Shown here: positions 42,465 through 49,960 of the stretch, piece after piece
Layout: each line of letters begins with the position of its first letter
Numbering within the stretch: position 1 is the first letter of the stretch
Assembly: GCF_014199305.1 (NCBI RefSeq)
Contig: NZ_JACIJK010000001.1
Location: 468,023-532,022, forward strand
Origin: Sphingomonas aerophila
GTDB lineage: Bacteria > Pseudomonadota > Alphaproteobacteria > Sphingomonadales > Sphingomonadaceae
Length of the DNA stretch: 64,000 nt
Direction of reading: 5' to 3'
Made by a program: the position numbers and the translations under genes
The notes under the pieces: generated by a model
What the model saw: only the letters and a program-made list of their open reading frames with translations
Database searches by the model: none
What the model was told of the DNA's origin: nothing

Positions 42465-43153
42465 ACCCCGTTTTCAACATGGATGCAGCGACGCTGTCAC
42501 CCGTCGCCCTGTTTATCCAGGCCGATCTGGTGGTGAAGGTCGTGATGGCCGGGCTGTTGCTCGCCAGCGTCGCCAGCTGGGCCATTATCGTCGGGACGAC
42601 CATGCGCCTGCGCCGGGTCCGCAAGGGCATGGCCCGCTTCGAGCATGATTTCTGGAAGGCGGACGACATCGACGCCTTTCACAAGAAGGAGGCTGACAAC
42701 GAGCTGCCCTCCGCGCGGGTGCTGGCGGCGGGGATCGGCGAATGGCGCCGCTCAACTGCAGGTAACGCCATCGACAAGGCAGGAACGCGTGAGCGGCTGG
42801 CGACGGCGATGGGCGCTGCGGCTGCGGGCGAGGTCGACCGGCTGTCCGACCGGCTGAACGTCCTGGCGACGATCGGCTCGGTGTCGCCGTTCGTGGGGCT
42901 GTTCGGGACGGTGTGGGGCATCATGCGCTCGTTCACCGGCATCGCCTCGGCGCAGAATTCGTCACTGGCGGTGGTGGCGCCGGGCATTGCGGAGGCGCTG
43001 TTCGCGACCGCGATCGGCCTGTTCGCGGCCATCCCGGCCGTCATCGCATACAACCGGTTCAGCCATTCGGTGAACAAGGTCGAGGCGGGGCTGGGCCGGT
43101 TCGCCGACGGCTTCCACGCGACCCTGTCGCGCCAGCTCGACGCGGCGCGCTGA
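42461..43153 (+). CDS. tolQ: Tol-Pal proton channel subunit TolQ
   Basis: TolQ forms, with TolR, the proton-driven motor that powers outer-membrane constriction at division. The 230-residue product has three membrane helices: LVVKVVMAGLLLASVASWAIIV near the N terminus, and a C-terminal pair within LNVLATIGSVSPFVGLFGTVWGIMRSFTGIA and VVAPGIAEALFATAIGLFAAIPAVIAYNRF, the MotA/ExbB signature. The cytoplasmic domain lies between. Length and order are typical. ATG overlaps ybgC; tolR follows after 4 nt. Confidence 0.97.
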   Translation: MNPVFNMDAATLSPVALFIQADLVVKVVMAGLLLASVASWAIIVGTTMRLRRVRKGMARFEHDFWKADDIDAFHKKEADNELPSARVLAAGIGEWRRSTAGNAIDKAGTRERLATAMGAAAAGEVDRLSDRLNVLATIGSVSPFVGLFGTVWGIMRSFTGIASAQNSSLAVVAPGIAEALFATAIGLFAAIPAVIAYNRFSHSVNKVEAGLGRFADGFHATLSRQLDAAR

Positions 43154-43157
43154 TCCA

Positions 43158-43613
43158 ATGGCGATGAACCTGCCCTCTCGTTCCGCGCGCGGCCGGCGAG
43201 CGCCGATGGCGGACATCAACGTGACCCCGCTGGTCGACGTGATGCTGGTGCTGTTGATCATCTTCATGGTCACGGCGCCCTTGCTGACGGCGGGCGTGCC
43301 GGTGAACCTTCCCGACAGCCGGGCCAAGGCGCTGGACCAGGAGAAGCAGCCGATCGAACTGTCGATCGACGACCAGGGGCGCTTGTTCATCGACAAGGAC
43401 GAGGTGAGCGAGGCGGACCTGCCGGCAAAGCTGGATGCGATCGCGAACAAGGCGGCGGGGCAGGACCAGCCACCGCAGATCTACCTGCGCGCCGATCGCG
43501 GCCAGAATTATGGACGGGTTGCGAACGTGATGGGTGAACTGAGCCGTGCCGGGCTGACCCGGATCGCCCTGGTCACCAATGCGGGTGAGGGCGGGGGCGC
43601 AAACGCGCGCTGA
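43158..43613 (+). CDS. tolR: Tol-Pal subunit TolR
   Basis: TolR is the single-pass partner of TolQ and binds peptidoglycan. The 151-residue product has a short cytoplasmic N terminus (RSARGRRAPMADIN), a membrane helix with the proton-carrying Asp in VTPLVDVMLVLLIIFMVTAPLL, and a periplasmic ExbD/TolR domain (PIELSIDDQGRLFIDKDEV, IYLRADRGQNYGRVANVMGELSRAGLTRIALVT). It is in the ybgC-tolQRAB operon. Confidence 0.97.
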   Translation: MAMNLPSRSARGRRAPMADINVTPLVDVMLVLLIIFMVTAPLLTAGVPVNLPDSRAKALDQEKQPIELSIDDQGRLFIDKDEVSEADLPAKLDAIANKAAGQDQPPQIYLRADRGQNYGRVANVMGELSRAGLTRIALVTNAGEGGGANAR

Positions 43614-43623
43614 TGGCCGACTG

Positions 43624-44622
43624 ATGGAACGCGCGGAAAAGATCGGGCTGGGAGTAGCCGCTGTTGGGCACATCGTGCTCTTCGGCCTGCTGTCCATCGG
43701 CTTTCTCGCCACCCCCAATCCCGCCAAGCTGAAGCAGCAGCCGGTCGAGGTCAGCCTGGTGCAGGATGTCGCGATCGAGTCCGCATCGCCCAATCCGGCC
43801 GAAGCCGCGACGTCGCAGGCGCCCGAAGTCGGCCCGCCGGAAGAGGGAGCGCCGCCTGAGCCGATCGAGGCGCCACCCGAACCCAAGCCCGAGCCGGCCC
43901 CCGCGCCGCCACAGCCCGCGCCCGAGCCGAAGCCCCAGCCCAAGCCAGCCCCTCCGAAGCCCGAGCCGAAACCGCAGCCCAAGCCGGCGCCAAAGCCCGC
44001 ACCTGCGCCCAAGCCGGTTCCGCAGCCCAAGCCTGCGCCCGCCAAGCCCGCACCGCAGCCCAAGCCCGTGCCGGCCAAGGCCGCACCCGCCAAGGCTGCA
44101 CCCGCGAAGCCCGCCTCCAAGCCGGCGGCGAGCACCGCCAAGCCCACCACCGCTTCTCGCGGAACGGGATCCAGCCCAAGCGCGACCGCGGCACGTCCAC
44201 GCGGCGGGCGGCTCGGCAACGACTTCCTCAAGGGCCTGACCGACCAGCCGAGCAAGAGCACGGCCGCCGATGCCGCGCCGGCTGCAAAGATGGGAACACA
44301 GCAGGCGGCCAACATCGGTTCGGCCATCAAGCGACAAGTTCAGCCTTGTGCGAACCGGCAGGTTACGCCTGGGCCCGGCGCCGAGCGTATCCAGGTAACC
44401 ATCAACTTGCGCCTTAATCGCGACGGCAGCCTTGCCGCCCGGCCGCGTGTTGTCGGGCATTCGGGCGTGGACGACGACAATGAGCGCTATGTCGCGCGGG
44501 TCGATGACCTGGCAATCGCGACCTTTGTCGGTTGTTCGCCGCTTACCGGCCTGCCTGCCGAGTTGTACGACGTTCAGAATGGCTGGAGCAACTTCACGCT
44601 CCGCTACAAGCTTCCGGGTTGA
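43624..44622 (+). CDS. tolA: Tol-Pal transenvelope protein TolA
   Basis: TolA links the TolQR motor to Pal across the periplasm. The 332-residue protein has an N-terminal membrane helix (GLGVAAVGHIVLFGLLSIGFLAT). A very Pro/Lys/Ala/Glu-rich region (about 65-180) is built of short PKP/EPKP/APK repeats in place of the long alpha-helical domain II of enteric TolA. The C-terminal domain III includes VQPCANRQVTPGPGAERIQVTINLRLNRDGSL. The start at 43624 gives the proper membrane anchor. Codons in the repeat are unusually monotonous. The gene is in normal tol order. Confidence 0.92.
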   Translation: MERAEKIGLGVAAVGHIVLFGLLSIGFLATPNPAKLKQQPVEVSLVQDVAIESASPNPAEAATSQAPEVGPPEEGAPPEPIEAPPEPKPEPAPAPPQPAPEPKPQPKPAPPKPEPKPQPKPAPKPAPAPKPVPQPKPAPAKPAPQPKPVPAKAAPAKAAPAKPASKPAASTAKPTTASRGTGSSPSATAARPRGGRLGNDFLKGLTDQPSKSTAADAAPAAKMGTQQAANIGSAIKRQVQPCANRQVTPGPGAERIQVTINLRLNRDGSLAARPRVVGHSGVDDDNERYVARVDDLAIATFVGCSPLTGLPAELYDVQNGWSNFTLRYKLPG

Positions 44623-44627
44623 TCAAC

Positions 44628-46031
44628 ATGACCAAAGCCTTTCTCCTTGCCTCCGCCTTTCTGCTGGCCGGCAGCGCCGTTGCACAGCAGCAGTCCGGCG
44701 CGGCGCCACAGCCGCAAACGCCAGCCCCGGCGCAAGCCGGGCAGGCGGCGCCTGCTGGCGACCAGGCAGGCGGGCTGGTGGTGGACGTGGAGGGCGGCAC
44801 AAGCTCCCCGACGCCGATCGCCATTCCGGTGATGCCGGCGCAACAGATCGTCGACACGCCCGCGGGATCGACCGATGCGCTGGGGCAGCAGCTGTCGACT
44901 ATCATCGCCAACGACCTGCGCAACTCGGGCCTGTTCACGCCATTGCCGCCCGCACAGCTGCGCACGGTCACGGTGCCCGAGGTGACCGCGCCCGCCTTTC
45001 CTTACTGGAGCGGCACGGGCGCTCAGGCGCTGGTGCAGGGCTATGTCCGGGCGAACGGCGACGGCACGCTGACGGTCGGGTGCTACCTGTACGATGTTGC
45101 CGCGCAGACGGAGCTCATGCGGCAGGGGTTCGTCGTGCCGCCCGCAGACTGGCGCCGCGCCGCGCACAAGTGCGCCGACAGCGTATATAGCCGCCTGACC
45201 GGTGAAGGTCCGTATTTCGACAGCCGCGTTGTCTATGTGTCGGAGACCGGGCCCAAGGCGAAGCGCATCAAGCGACTGGCGATCATGGACCAGGACGGCG
45301 CCAACCACCGCTTCCTGACCAACGGCCAGTCGATCGTGCTGACACCGCGCTTTGCCCCCAATCAACAGTCGATCGTGTACATGAGCTATGTGGGCCGGGT
45401 GCCCGCCATCTATGTGTACGATATCGGATCGGGACGTCAGCGGCTGGTGGTGCAGAATGTCGCGACCACGTTCGCGCCGCGTTTCTCGCCCGATGGCCGC
45501 TACATCCTGTTCTCCATGGCGACGGGCGGCAATACCGACATTTATCGAGTGTCGAGCCAGGGCGGCACGCCGCAGCGGCTGACCAATGCGCCGGGTATCG
45601 ACACAGGCGGCAGCTATTCGCCCGATGGGTCCAGGATCGTGTTCGAGAGCGATCGTTCGGGCGGCCAGCAGCTTTATGTGATGAACGCCGACGGATCGAA
45701 CCAGCAGCGGATCAGCTTTGGCGGCGGGCGCTATGCGACGCCGGTTTGGAGCCCTCGCGGCGACCTGATCGCGTTCACGAAGATCTCGGGCGCGTTCCGC
45801 ATCGGCGTGCTGAGCCCGTCGGGCGGCGGCGAGCGGCTGCTGACGAACAGCTGGCAGGATGAAGGCCCGAGCTGGTCGCCCAATGGCCGCGTGATCACGT
45901 TTTTCCGATCGGGCCGGGGTGGAGCCGGCAAGGCGGACCTGTTCATGGTCGACCTGACCGGCAACGTCGAACGCAAGATCCCGACGCCGCTGGACGGGTC
46001 GGACCCGGCCTGGGGACCATTGCGGCCCTGA
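44628..46031 (+). CDS. tolB: Tol-Pal periplasmic beta-propeller protein TolB
   Basis: The 467-residue product has a Sec signal peptide (AFLLASAFLLAGSAVAQ). A Gln/Pro/Ala-rich insertion (about 20-65) is followed by the N-terminal Rossmann-like domain (IIANDLRNSGLFTPLP) and then the six-bladed propeller, with blades carrying PRFAPNQQSIVYMSY, PRFSPDGRYILFSMATGGNTDIYRV, SYSPDGSRIVFESDRSGGQQLYVMNADGSNQQR and so on. The propeller binds Pal. The start is 6 nt after the tolA stop, within the operon; pal follows 46 nt later. Confidence 0.96.
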   Translation: MTKAFLLASAFLLAGSAVAQQQSGAAPQPQTPAPAQAGQAAPAGDQAGGLVVDVEGGTSSPTPIAIPVMPAQQIVDTPAGSTDALGQQLSTIIANDLRNSGLFTPLPPAQLRTVTVPEVTAPAFPYWSGTGAQALVQGYVRANGDGTLTVGCYLYDVAAQTELMRQGFVVPPADWRRAAHKCADSVYSRLTGEGPYFDSRVVYVSETGPKAKRIKRLAIMDQDGANHRFLTNGQSIVLTPRFAPNQQSIVYMSYVGRVPAIYVYDIGSGRQRLVVQNVATTFAPRFSPDGRYILFSMATGGNTDIYRVSSQGGTPQRLTNAPGIDTGGSYSPDGSRIVFESDRSGGQQLYVMNADGSNQQRISFGGGRYATPVWSPRGDLIAFTKISGAFRIGVLSPSGGGERLLTNSWQDEGPSWSPNGRVITFFRSGRGGAGKADLFMVDLTGNVERKIPTPLDGSDPAWGPLRP

Positions 46032-46077
46032 CGCACGTTGGTGGGGGCATCAACCGGGACATTCTACGGGAGAGACA

Positions 46078-46605
46078 ATGATGGCGAAGATTTCTACCAC
46101 ACTGCTCGCGGCGACGGCGCTGATCGCGCTGGCAGGTTGTGCCAAGAAGCGGCCGGCAGTGCTGCCCCCCGCGCCGGCCGAGCAGGCCACGGAGGTCGCG
46201 CCATCGGGTAGTGCGGGCGATGTGGACCCGAACGGCGGTCCGGGTTCGGACGCCGACTTCCGCCGCTCGGTTCAATCGAACACCGTAAATTTCGGCGTGG
46301 ACGTATACGACATCGACTCGACCGCGCGTGCCATCCTGGACAGCCAGGTCGAGTGGCTGGCCCGGTATCCGCAGGTCCGGATCACCGTTGAAGGGCATTG
46401 TGACGAGCGTGGTACCCGTGAGTACAACCTTGCGCTGGGTGATCGACGCGCGAACGCCGCCAAGAACTATCTGGTCGCGCGCGGCGTCGCAGCCTCGCGG
46501 ATCAGCACAATCAGCTATGGCAAGGAACGCCCGCTGGCGCTCGGTTCCGACGAGGAAGCCTATGCCCAGAACCGTCGCGCGGTGACGGTGATCATCGGGC
46601 GTTAA
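46078..46605 (+). CDS. pal: Peptidoglycan-associated lipoprotein Pal
   Basis: Pal is the outer-membrane anchor of the Tol system. The 175-residue product has a lipobox LAGC with Cys21. A short linker precedes the OmpA-like peptidoglycan-binding domain (FGVDVYDIDSTARAILDSQVEWLARYP, VEGHCDERGTREYNLALGDRRANAAKNYLVARGVAASRI, ISYGKERPLALGSDEEAYAQNRRAVTVI). A GGGAGAGAC ribosome site precedes the ATG; a second ATG follows immediately. The usual next gene cpoB is missing and an SPFH cluster follows. Confidence 0.97.
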   Translation: MMAKISTTLLAATALIALAGCAKKRPAVLPPAPAEQATEVAPSGSAGDVDPNGGPGSDADFRRSVQSNTVNFGVDVYDIDSTARAILDSQVEWLARYPQVRITVEGHCDERGTREYNLALGDRRANAAKNYLVARGVAASRISTISYGKERPLALGSDEEAYAQNRRAVTVIIGR

Positions 46606-46614
46606 CAGCCCTCG

Positions 46615-46639
46615 GCCCGGTTCGCGACGGACCGGGCCA
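46615..46639 (+). terminator. Stem-loop after pal
   Basis: GGCCCGGT (46615-46622) pairs with ACCGGGCC (46632-46639) around a 9-nt loop, 9 nt past the pal stop. It lacks a T run, so it may act as a weak terminator or 3'-end barrier. Confidence 0.5.
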
Positions 46640-46749
46640 GTTACCACCATGTCATCAAAGCGTCAGGTCGTTCCCGGCCTGACCCTTGTCGCGCGTGATT
46701 GCGACGAGCTGTTCTCGATTTGCTTTGCCGGCTGCCTCACTCCGATATA

Positions 46750-46765
46750 AAAGTGATATCACTTT
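46750..46765. promoter_or_regulatory. Perfect 16-bp palindrome before the SPFH gene
   Basis: AAAGTGATATCACTTT is a perfect palindrome that ends 12 nt before the SPFH ATG and abuts its AAGGAGGG ribosome site, a classic operator position. The third gene product or, more likely, the ribbon-helix-helix protein encoded just downstream could bind it. The palindrome is observed; the ligand is inferred. Confidence 0.6.
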
Positions 46766-46777
46766 AAGGAGGGCAAC

Positions 46778-47671
46778 ATGGTCGAGCAGGGTAGGGGACT
46801 GAGGCAATCGGTTGAGCGGCAGGCAGCAACGGCGAGCGGTTATCCGATGCTGCTGTTGCTGGTAGGGGCGGTTGCCACGGCCGTGGTCGGCCTGACCTTT
46901 GTCGAGCACCAGCCTGCGGTGGGCGCGACATTTCTGGTCGCCGGCGCTGTGGTGGCCGCCTTTGTCGCGATCGGCTTTTTCATGCTCCAGCCCAACCAGG
47001 CCGCGGCGATCACGCTGTTCGGGAGCTACAAGGGAACGGACCGAGCGAGCGGCCTGCGCTGGGTGCTGCCCTGGATGGCCCGCCGCAAGGTGTCGGTACG
47101 CGCCAACAACATCATCTCCGAACGGATCAAGGTCAATGATCTGCGCGGCAACCCGATCGAGATGGCGGCGCAGGTGGTGTGGCGCGTGACCGACACCGCG
47201 CAGGCGCTGTTCGACGTCGATGATTATCGCGCCTTCGTGCTGGTGCAAATCGAGGCGGCGGTGCGGACGATCGGGTCGCGCTATCCTTATGACGATTTCG
47301 AGCATCAGGAGGTGACGCTGCGCGGCAACCACGACCAGGTCGGCGGCGAACTGCGCGACGAGCTGATCGCTCGGCTGCTGGTCGCCGGGATCATGGTGGA
47401 CGAATGCGGCTTCACCCACCTCGCCTATGCGCCGGAGATTGCGCAGGCCATGCTGCGGCGGCAGCAGGCCGCGGCTGTGGTCGCGGCTCGGCAGACGCTG
47501 GTTGCGGGCGCGGTCGGCATGGTGGAGATGGCGCTGGAGCAGCTATCGGCGAAGAACGTGGTCGAGCTGGACGACGAACGGCGCGCGGCCATGGTGTCGA
47601 ACCTGATGGTGGTGCTGTGCGGGGAGCGCGACACTCAGCCGGTCGTCAACACGGGCACGTTGTACCAGTAG
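46778..47671 (+). CDS. SPFH/band-7 domain membrane protein
   Basis: The 297-residue product has two N-terminal membrane helices (about 25-45 and 50-70). The second ends in GFFMLQPNQAAAITLFGSYKG, the usual start of an SPFH/prohibitin domain, and the domain runs on to RGNPIEMAAQVVWRVTDTAQALFDVDDYRAFVLVQIEAAVRTI. A coiled-coil-prone Ala-rich helix (AQAMLRRQQAAAVVAARQTLVAGAVGMVEMALEQ) follows. Such proteins oligomerise on membranes and scaffold proteases or signalling complexes. It heads a three-gene unit with a ribbon-helix-helix protein and a small membrane protein. Confidence 0.88.
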   Translation: MVEQGRGLRQSVERQAATASGYPMLLLLVGAVATAVVGLTFVEHQPAVGATFLVAGAVVAAFVAIGFFMLQPNQAAAITLFGSYKGTDRASGLRWVLPWMARRKVSVRANNIISERIKVNDLRGNPIEMAAQVVWRVTDTAQALFDVDDYRAFVLVQIEAAVRTIGSRYPYDDFEHQEVTLRGNHDQVGGELRDELIARLLVAGIMVDECGFTHLAYAPEIAQAMLRRQQAAAVVAARQTLVAGAVGMVEMALEQLSAKNVVELDDERRAAMVSNLMVVLCGERDTQPVVNTGTLYQ

Positions 47672-47677
47672 GGTCCA

Positions 47678-47884
47678 GTGGCCGCGTCCAAGAAAGCCTT
47701 TCCCCTCCGACTCGACCCGGCGCTTCATGCCGCGGTTGAACGGGCGGCGGCGTCCGACCTGCGCAGCGTCAACGCCGAAATCGAATGCCTGCTGCGCGAA
47801 GCCCTGGGGCGCCGGGGCGTGACGCTGGATCCGCCGGAACGCGCGCGCCGCGGCCGGCCGCCCAAGGAGAGTGGCGATGAGTGA
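47678..47884 (+). CDS. Arc-type ribbon-helix-helix DNA-binding protein
   Basis: The 68-residue protein contains an Arc/MetJ fold: beta strand KKAFPLRLDP, helix ALHAAVERAAASDLR, helix SVNAEIECLLREALGRR, then a basic disordered tail (ERARRGRPPK). It is a likely repressor. The GTG start lies 6 nt after the SPFH stop. Similar SPFH-plus-Arc pairs occur in many bacteria, some annotated as antitoxin-like, but no toxin gene is recognisable here. The perfect palindrome upstream of the operon is a plausible binding site. Confidence 0.8.
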   Translation: MAASKKAFPLRLDPALHAAVERAAASDLRSVNAEIECLLREALGRRGVTLDPPERARRGRPPKESGDE

Positions 47885-48128
47885 CGGTGATTGGTTCGCG
47901 CCCAAGCGGTTCGGCTATGGCGCCGGGCTGCCGATCGCATGGCAGGGTTGGGCGATCCTGATCGGCTATCTCGCCATCCTGTTCGGGCTTGAGCGGATGA
48001 TCCGCGCGCAGCACCCGGCGGTTTTCGTCACCCTCGTCCTGATCGTGACGGGTGCGTTGATCGTCGTCGCCGCGCGGCATACCCGCGGCGGCTGGCGCTG
48101 GCGCTGGCGCTGGTGGTCAGAAGACTAG
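47877..48128 (+). CDS. Small membrane protein of unknown function in the SPFH unit
   Basis: The 83-residue protein has two closely spaced membrane helices (QGWAILIGYLAILFGLERMI and AVFVTLVLIVTGALIVVAA) and a very basic, tryptophan-rich C terminus (GGWRWRWRWW). The first residues (SDGDWFAPKRFGYGAGLPIAW) match nothing I know, although similar short proteins accompany housekeeping operons. An AAGGAGAG ribosome site precedes the ATG, which overlaps the Arc-type gene by 8 nt, so the three proteins probably work together. It overlaps the end of the convergent nuclease gene by 4 nt. Confidence 0.7.
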   Translation: MSDGDWFAPKRFGYGAGLPIAWQGWAILIGYLAILFGLERMIRAQHPAVFVTLVLIVTGALIVVAARHTRGGWRWRWRWWSED

Positions 48129-48991
48129 GCGAGCGCGCGATCGAGCAGCTTGGCGAGGCGCAGTCCGCCGCGCTCTACCTCCAGGCGGGCCACGGGCACG
48201 ATCTTCTGGATTGTGGCCTCGTCCAGCGTGGCGCGCTGGGCGGCGCCTTCGCCATCCGCGCAGACGTCGCGGCCGAGCGCGGTGGGATACACGACCGACC
48301 GCGCGACCTGGTATGCCTCTCGGCTCCAATCGGTAACAGTGCCCGCGGCCAGGCGCTTGCGTTTGGCGACTGAATAACGGCGGACCAGGCTGGGCCCGCT
48401 AGTGATCGCGCGCTCCGCCAGCGTACCGTCCCACACGGAATGAAGGTTGAAGCGGCGCGGGCTGTAGGTGCCATAGGTCGCCGCGACGTCATTGCCGCCC
48501 TTGTCGTCGTGCTCGCCGGCATGGAGCGGCTGGTGCAGGTCGCCGACGAAATGGATCAGGAACACGAGCGCGAGCACGCGGTCATGCTGGCTGGTGCGTG
48601 GGTTGCGCAGAGCAGCTACGTCCTTCTCGATCTGAGCCGACACACAATTGCCGTCCTTGCAAGCCGTTTCGAGTTCAAACGGCTTGCAAATGTTCACATC
48701 CTGGAAGTGCCAATTATACGCGTAGCCGAACCGGGCCTTACCATTCGCGTCCTTGAGCGGCTTGACGCAATCGGCCCAGGTGGACGCATCCTCGATCCGC
48801 TTGGCGGGGCACTCCGGGGTGTCGAGCAGCGCGTCCGTCGCCAGGATGCGGCGGATCTTCGCGCGCGTCGCCGGCTTCACGTTCGCCAAAGCAATCCGTG
48901 CCACCGTCTGGTGGCCATATTCCCAATAGGCCGAGGCGGGGGAGGCGATGGCGAGGGCCGCGGCGGTGGTGAGCGGAGCAAGGAGCTTCAT
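48125..48991 (-). CDS. S1/P1-type nuclease
   Basis: The 288-residue product has a Sec signal peptide and a mature N terminus beginning at the Trp in SPASAYWEYGHQTV, where the N-terminal Trp acts as a zinc ligand in this family. Further metal ligands are visible in NWHFQDVNI and FLIHFVGDLHQPLHAGEHDDKGGNDV. Six cysteines suggest disulphides. The enzymes cleave single-stranded nucleic acids, and a periplasmic or secreted site is likely. The start at 48991 (MKLLAPL) is preferred over an upstream ATG that would precede the signal peptide by 14 residues. Confidence 0.87.
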   Translation of the reverse strand: MKLLAPLTTAAALAIASPASAYWEYGHQTVARIALANVKPATRAKIRRILATDALLDTPECPAKRIEDASTWADCVKPLKDANGKARFGYAYNWHFQDVNICKPFELETACKDGNCVSAQIEKDVAALRNPRTSQHDRVLALVFLIHFVGDLHQPLHAGEHDDKGGNDVAATYGTYSPRRFNLHSVWDGTLAERAITSGPSLVRRYSVAKRKRLAAGTVTDWSREAYQVARSVVYPTALGRDVCADGEGAAQRATLDEATIQKIVPVARLEVERGGLRLAKLLDRALA

Positions 48992-49033
48992 GCGCCCGAG
49001 CCCTAATGCGTCGCGCAAATGAGGCAAGATCAC

Positions 49034-49960
49034 TTACGTGTCAGAAAAGATGGCGACTTCTCGTCGATTCATCGAATCGGTGCGCGCGCGGTACATGCCG
49101 GGCGTGGTGAAGTGCCAGGCAGCGTGGCCGCCCGCACCCACTACGATTACCCCGCCGGTGCCGCCCAGGCCCTGAACCTCTGCCAGCACGGCGGTCGTAG
49201 CGGTGTCGATCGATTCACCCGACAGCCGGATACGGGCGGCGATCTCATGACCGACGCCGACGCGCAGGAATGATTCGCCAGAACCGGTCGCGGATACCGC
49301 ACAAGCGCGGTCATCCGCCCAGGTGCCCGCGCCGATGATCGGCGAATCGCCGATCCGGCCCCAGCGTTTGCCGGTGACTCCGCCGGTCGAGGTCGCGGCG
49401 GCAAGATGGCCCGCCATATCGCGCGCCACTGCACCGACCGTTCCGTATTTCATGTCGACGTCGAACGCGTCGGCCGAATCGCGCTTCATCGCGGCAAGCT
49501 GGTAAACGCGCTCTGGAATGACGAACCAGTCGGGCCTCGCCTGCTCCAACCCTTGGTCGAGCGAGAAGGCGTCAGCCCCAGCGCCGGCGAGAAGGACGTG
49601 CGGGCTTTCGTCCATCACGCGGCGCGCCAGGCTGACCGGGTGGCGCGTGCGGGTGACGCCGGCGACGGCCCCGGCGGCGCGGCTGTCCCCGGCCATGATC
49701 GCGGCGTCCAACGTGGCCGTGCCGTCAAGGCCCAAGGCAGAACCACGGCCGGCGTTGAAATGAGGATCGTCCTCCAGCACCCGCACCGCCGCCTCAACGG
49801 CGTCGAGCGACGATCCGCCCGTGGCCAGGATCGCCTCGCCAGCGTTCAGCGCACGGTCGAGCGCAGCACGGGCGCGTGCCTCGCCTTCAGCGGAAAGGGT
49901 GTCGGGGGTAATGATCCCCGACCCGCCGTGGATCATCAATGACCAGCGCGACACGCTCAT
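49034..49960 (-). CDS. Isoaspartyl peptidase / L-asparaginase (Ntn hydrolase)
   Basis: The 308-residue plant-type asparaginase is autocleaved to expose a catalytic Thr. The N-terminal part carries MIHGGSGIITPD and FNAGRGSALGLDGTATLDAAIM. The cleavage/nucleophile motif is KYGTVGAVARDMAGHLAAATSTGGVTGKRWGRIGDSPIIGAGTWADD (Thr at about residue 172). It releases aspartate from isoaspartyl dipeptides and can hydrolyse asparagine. No signal peptide, so it is cytoplasmic. It overlaps the upstream acyltransferase gene by 4 nt, implying one transcript. Confidence 0.92.
   Translation of the reverse strand: MSVSRWSLMIHGGSGIITPDTLSAEGEARARAALDRALNAGEAILATGGSSLDAVEAAVRVLEDDPHFNAGRGSALGLDGTATLDAAIMAGDSRAAGAVAGVTRTRHPVSLARRVMDESPHVLLAGAGADAFSLDQGLEQARPDWFVIPERVYQLAAMKRDSADAFDVDMKYGTVGAVARDMAGHLAAATSTGGVTGKRWGRIGDSPIIGAGTWADDRACAVSATGSGESFLRVGVGHEIAARIRLSGESIDTATTAVLAEVQGLGGTGGVIVVGAGGHAAWHFTTPGMYRARTDSMNRREVAIFSDT

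Noticed and set aside
47678..47884. Antitoxin of a toxin-antitoxin pair
   Set aside because: No toxin family is visible in the neighbouring genes; a repressor role is simpler.
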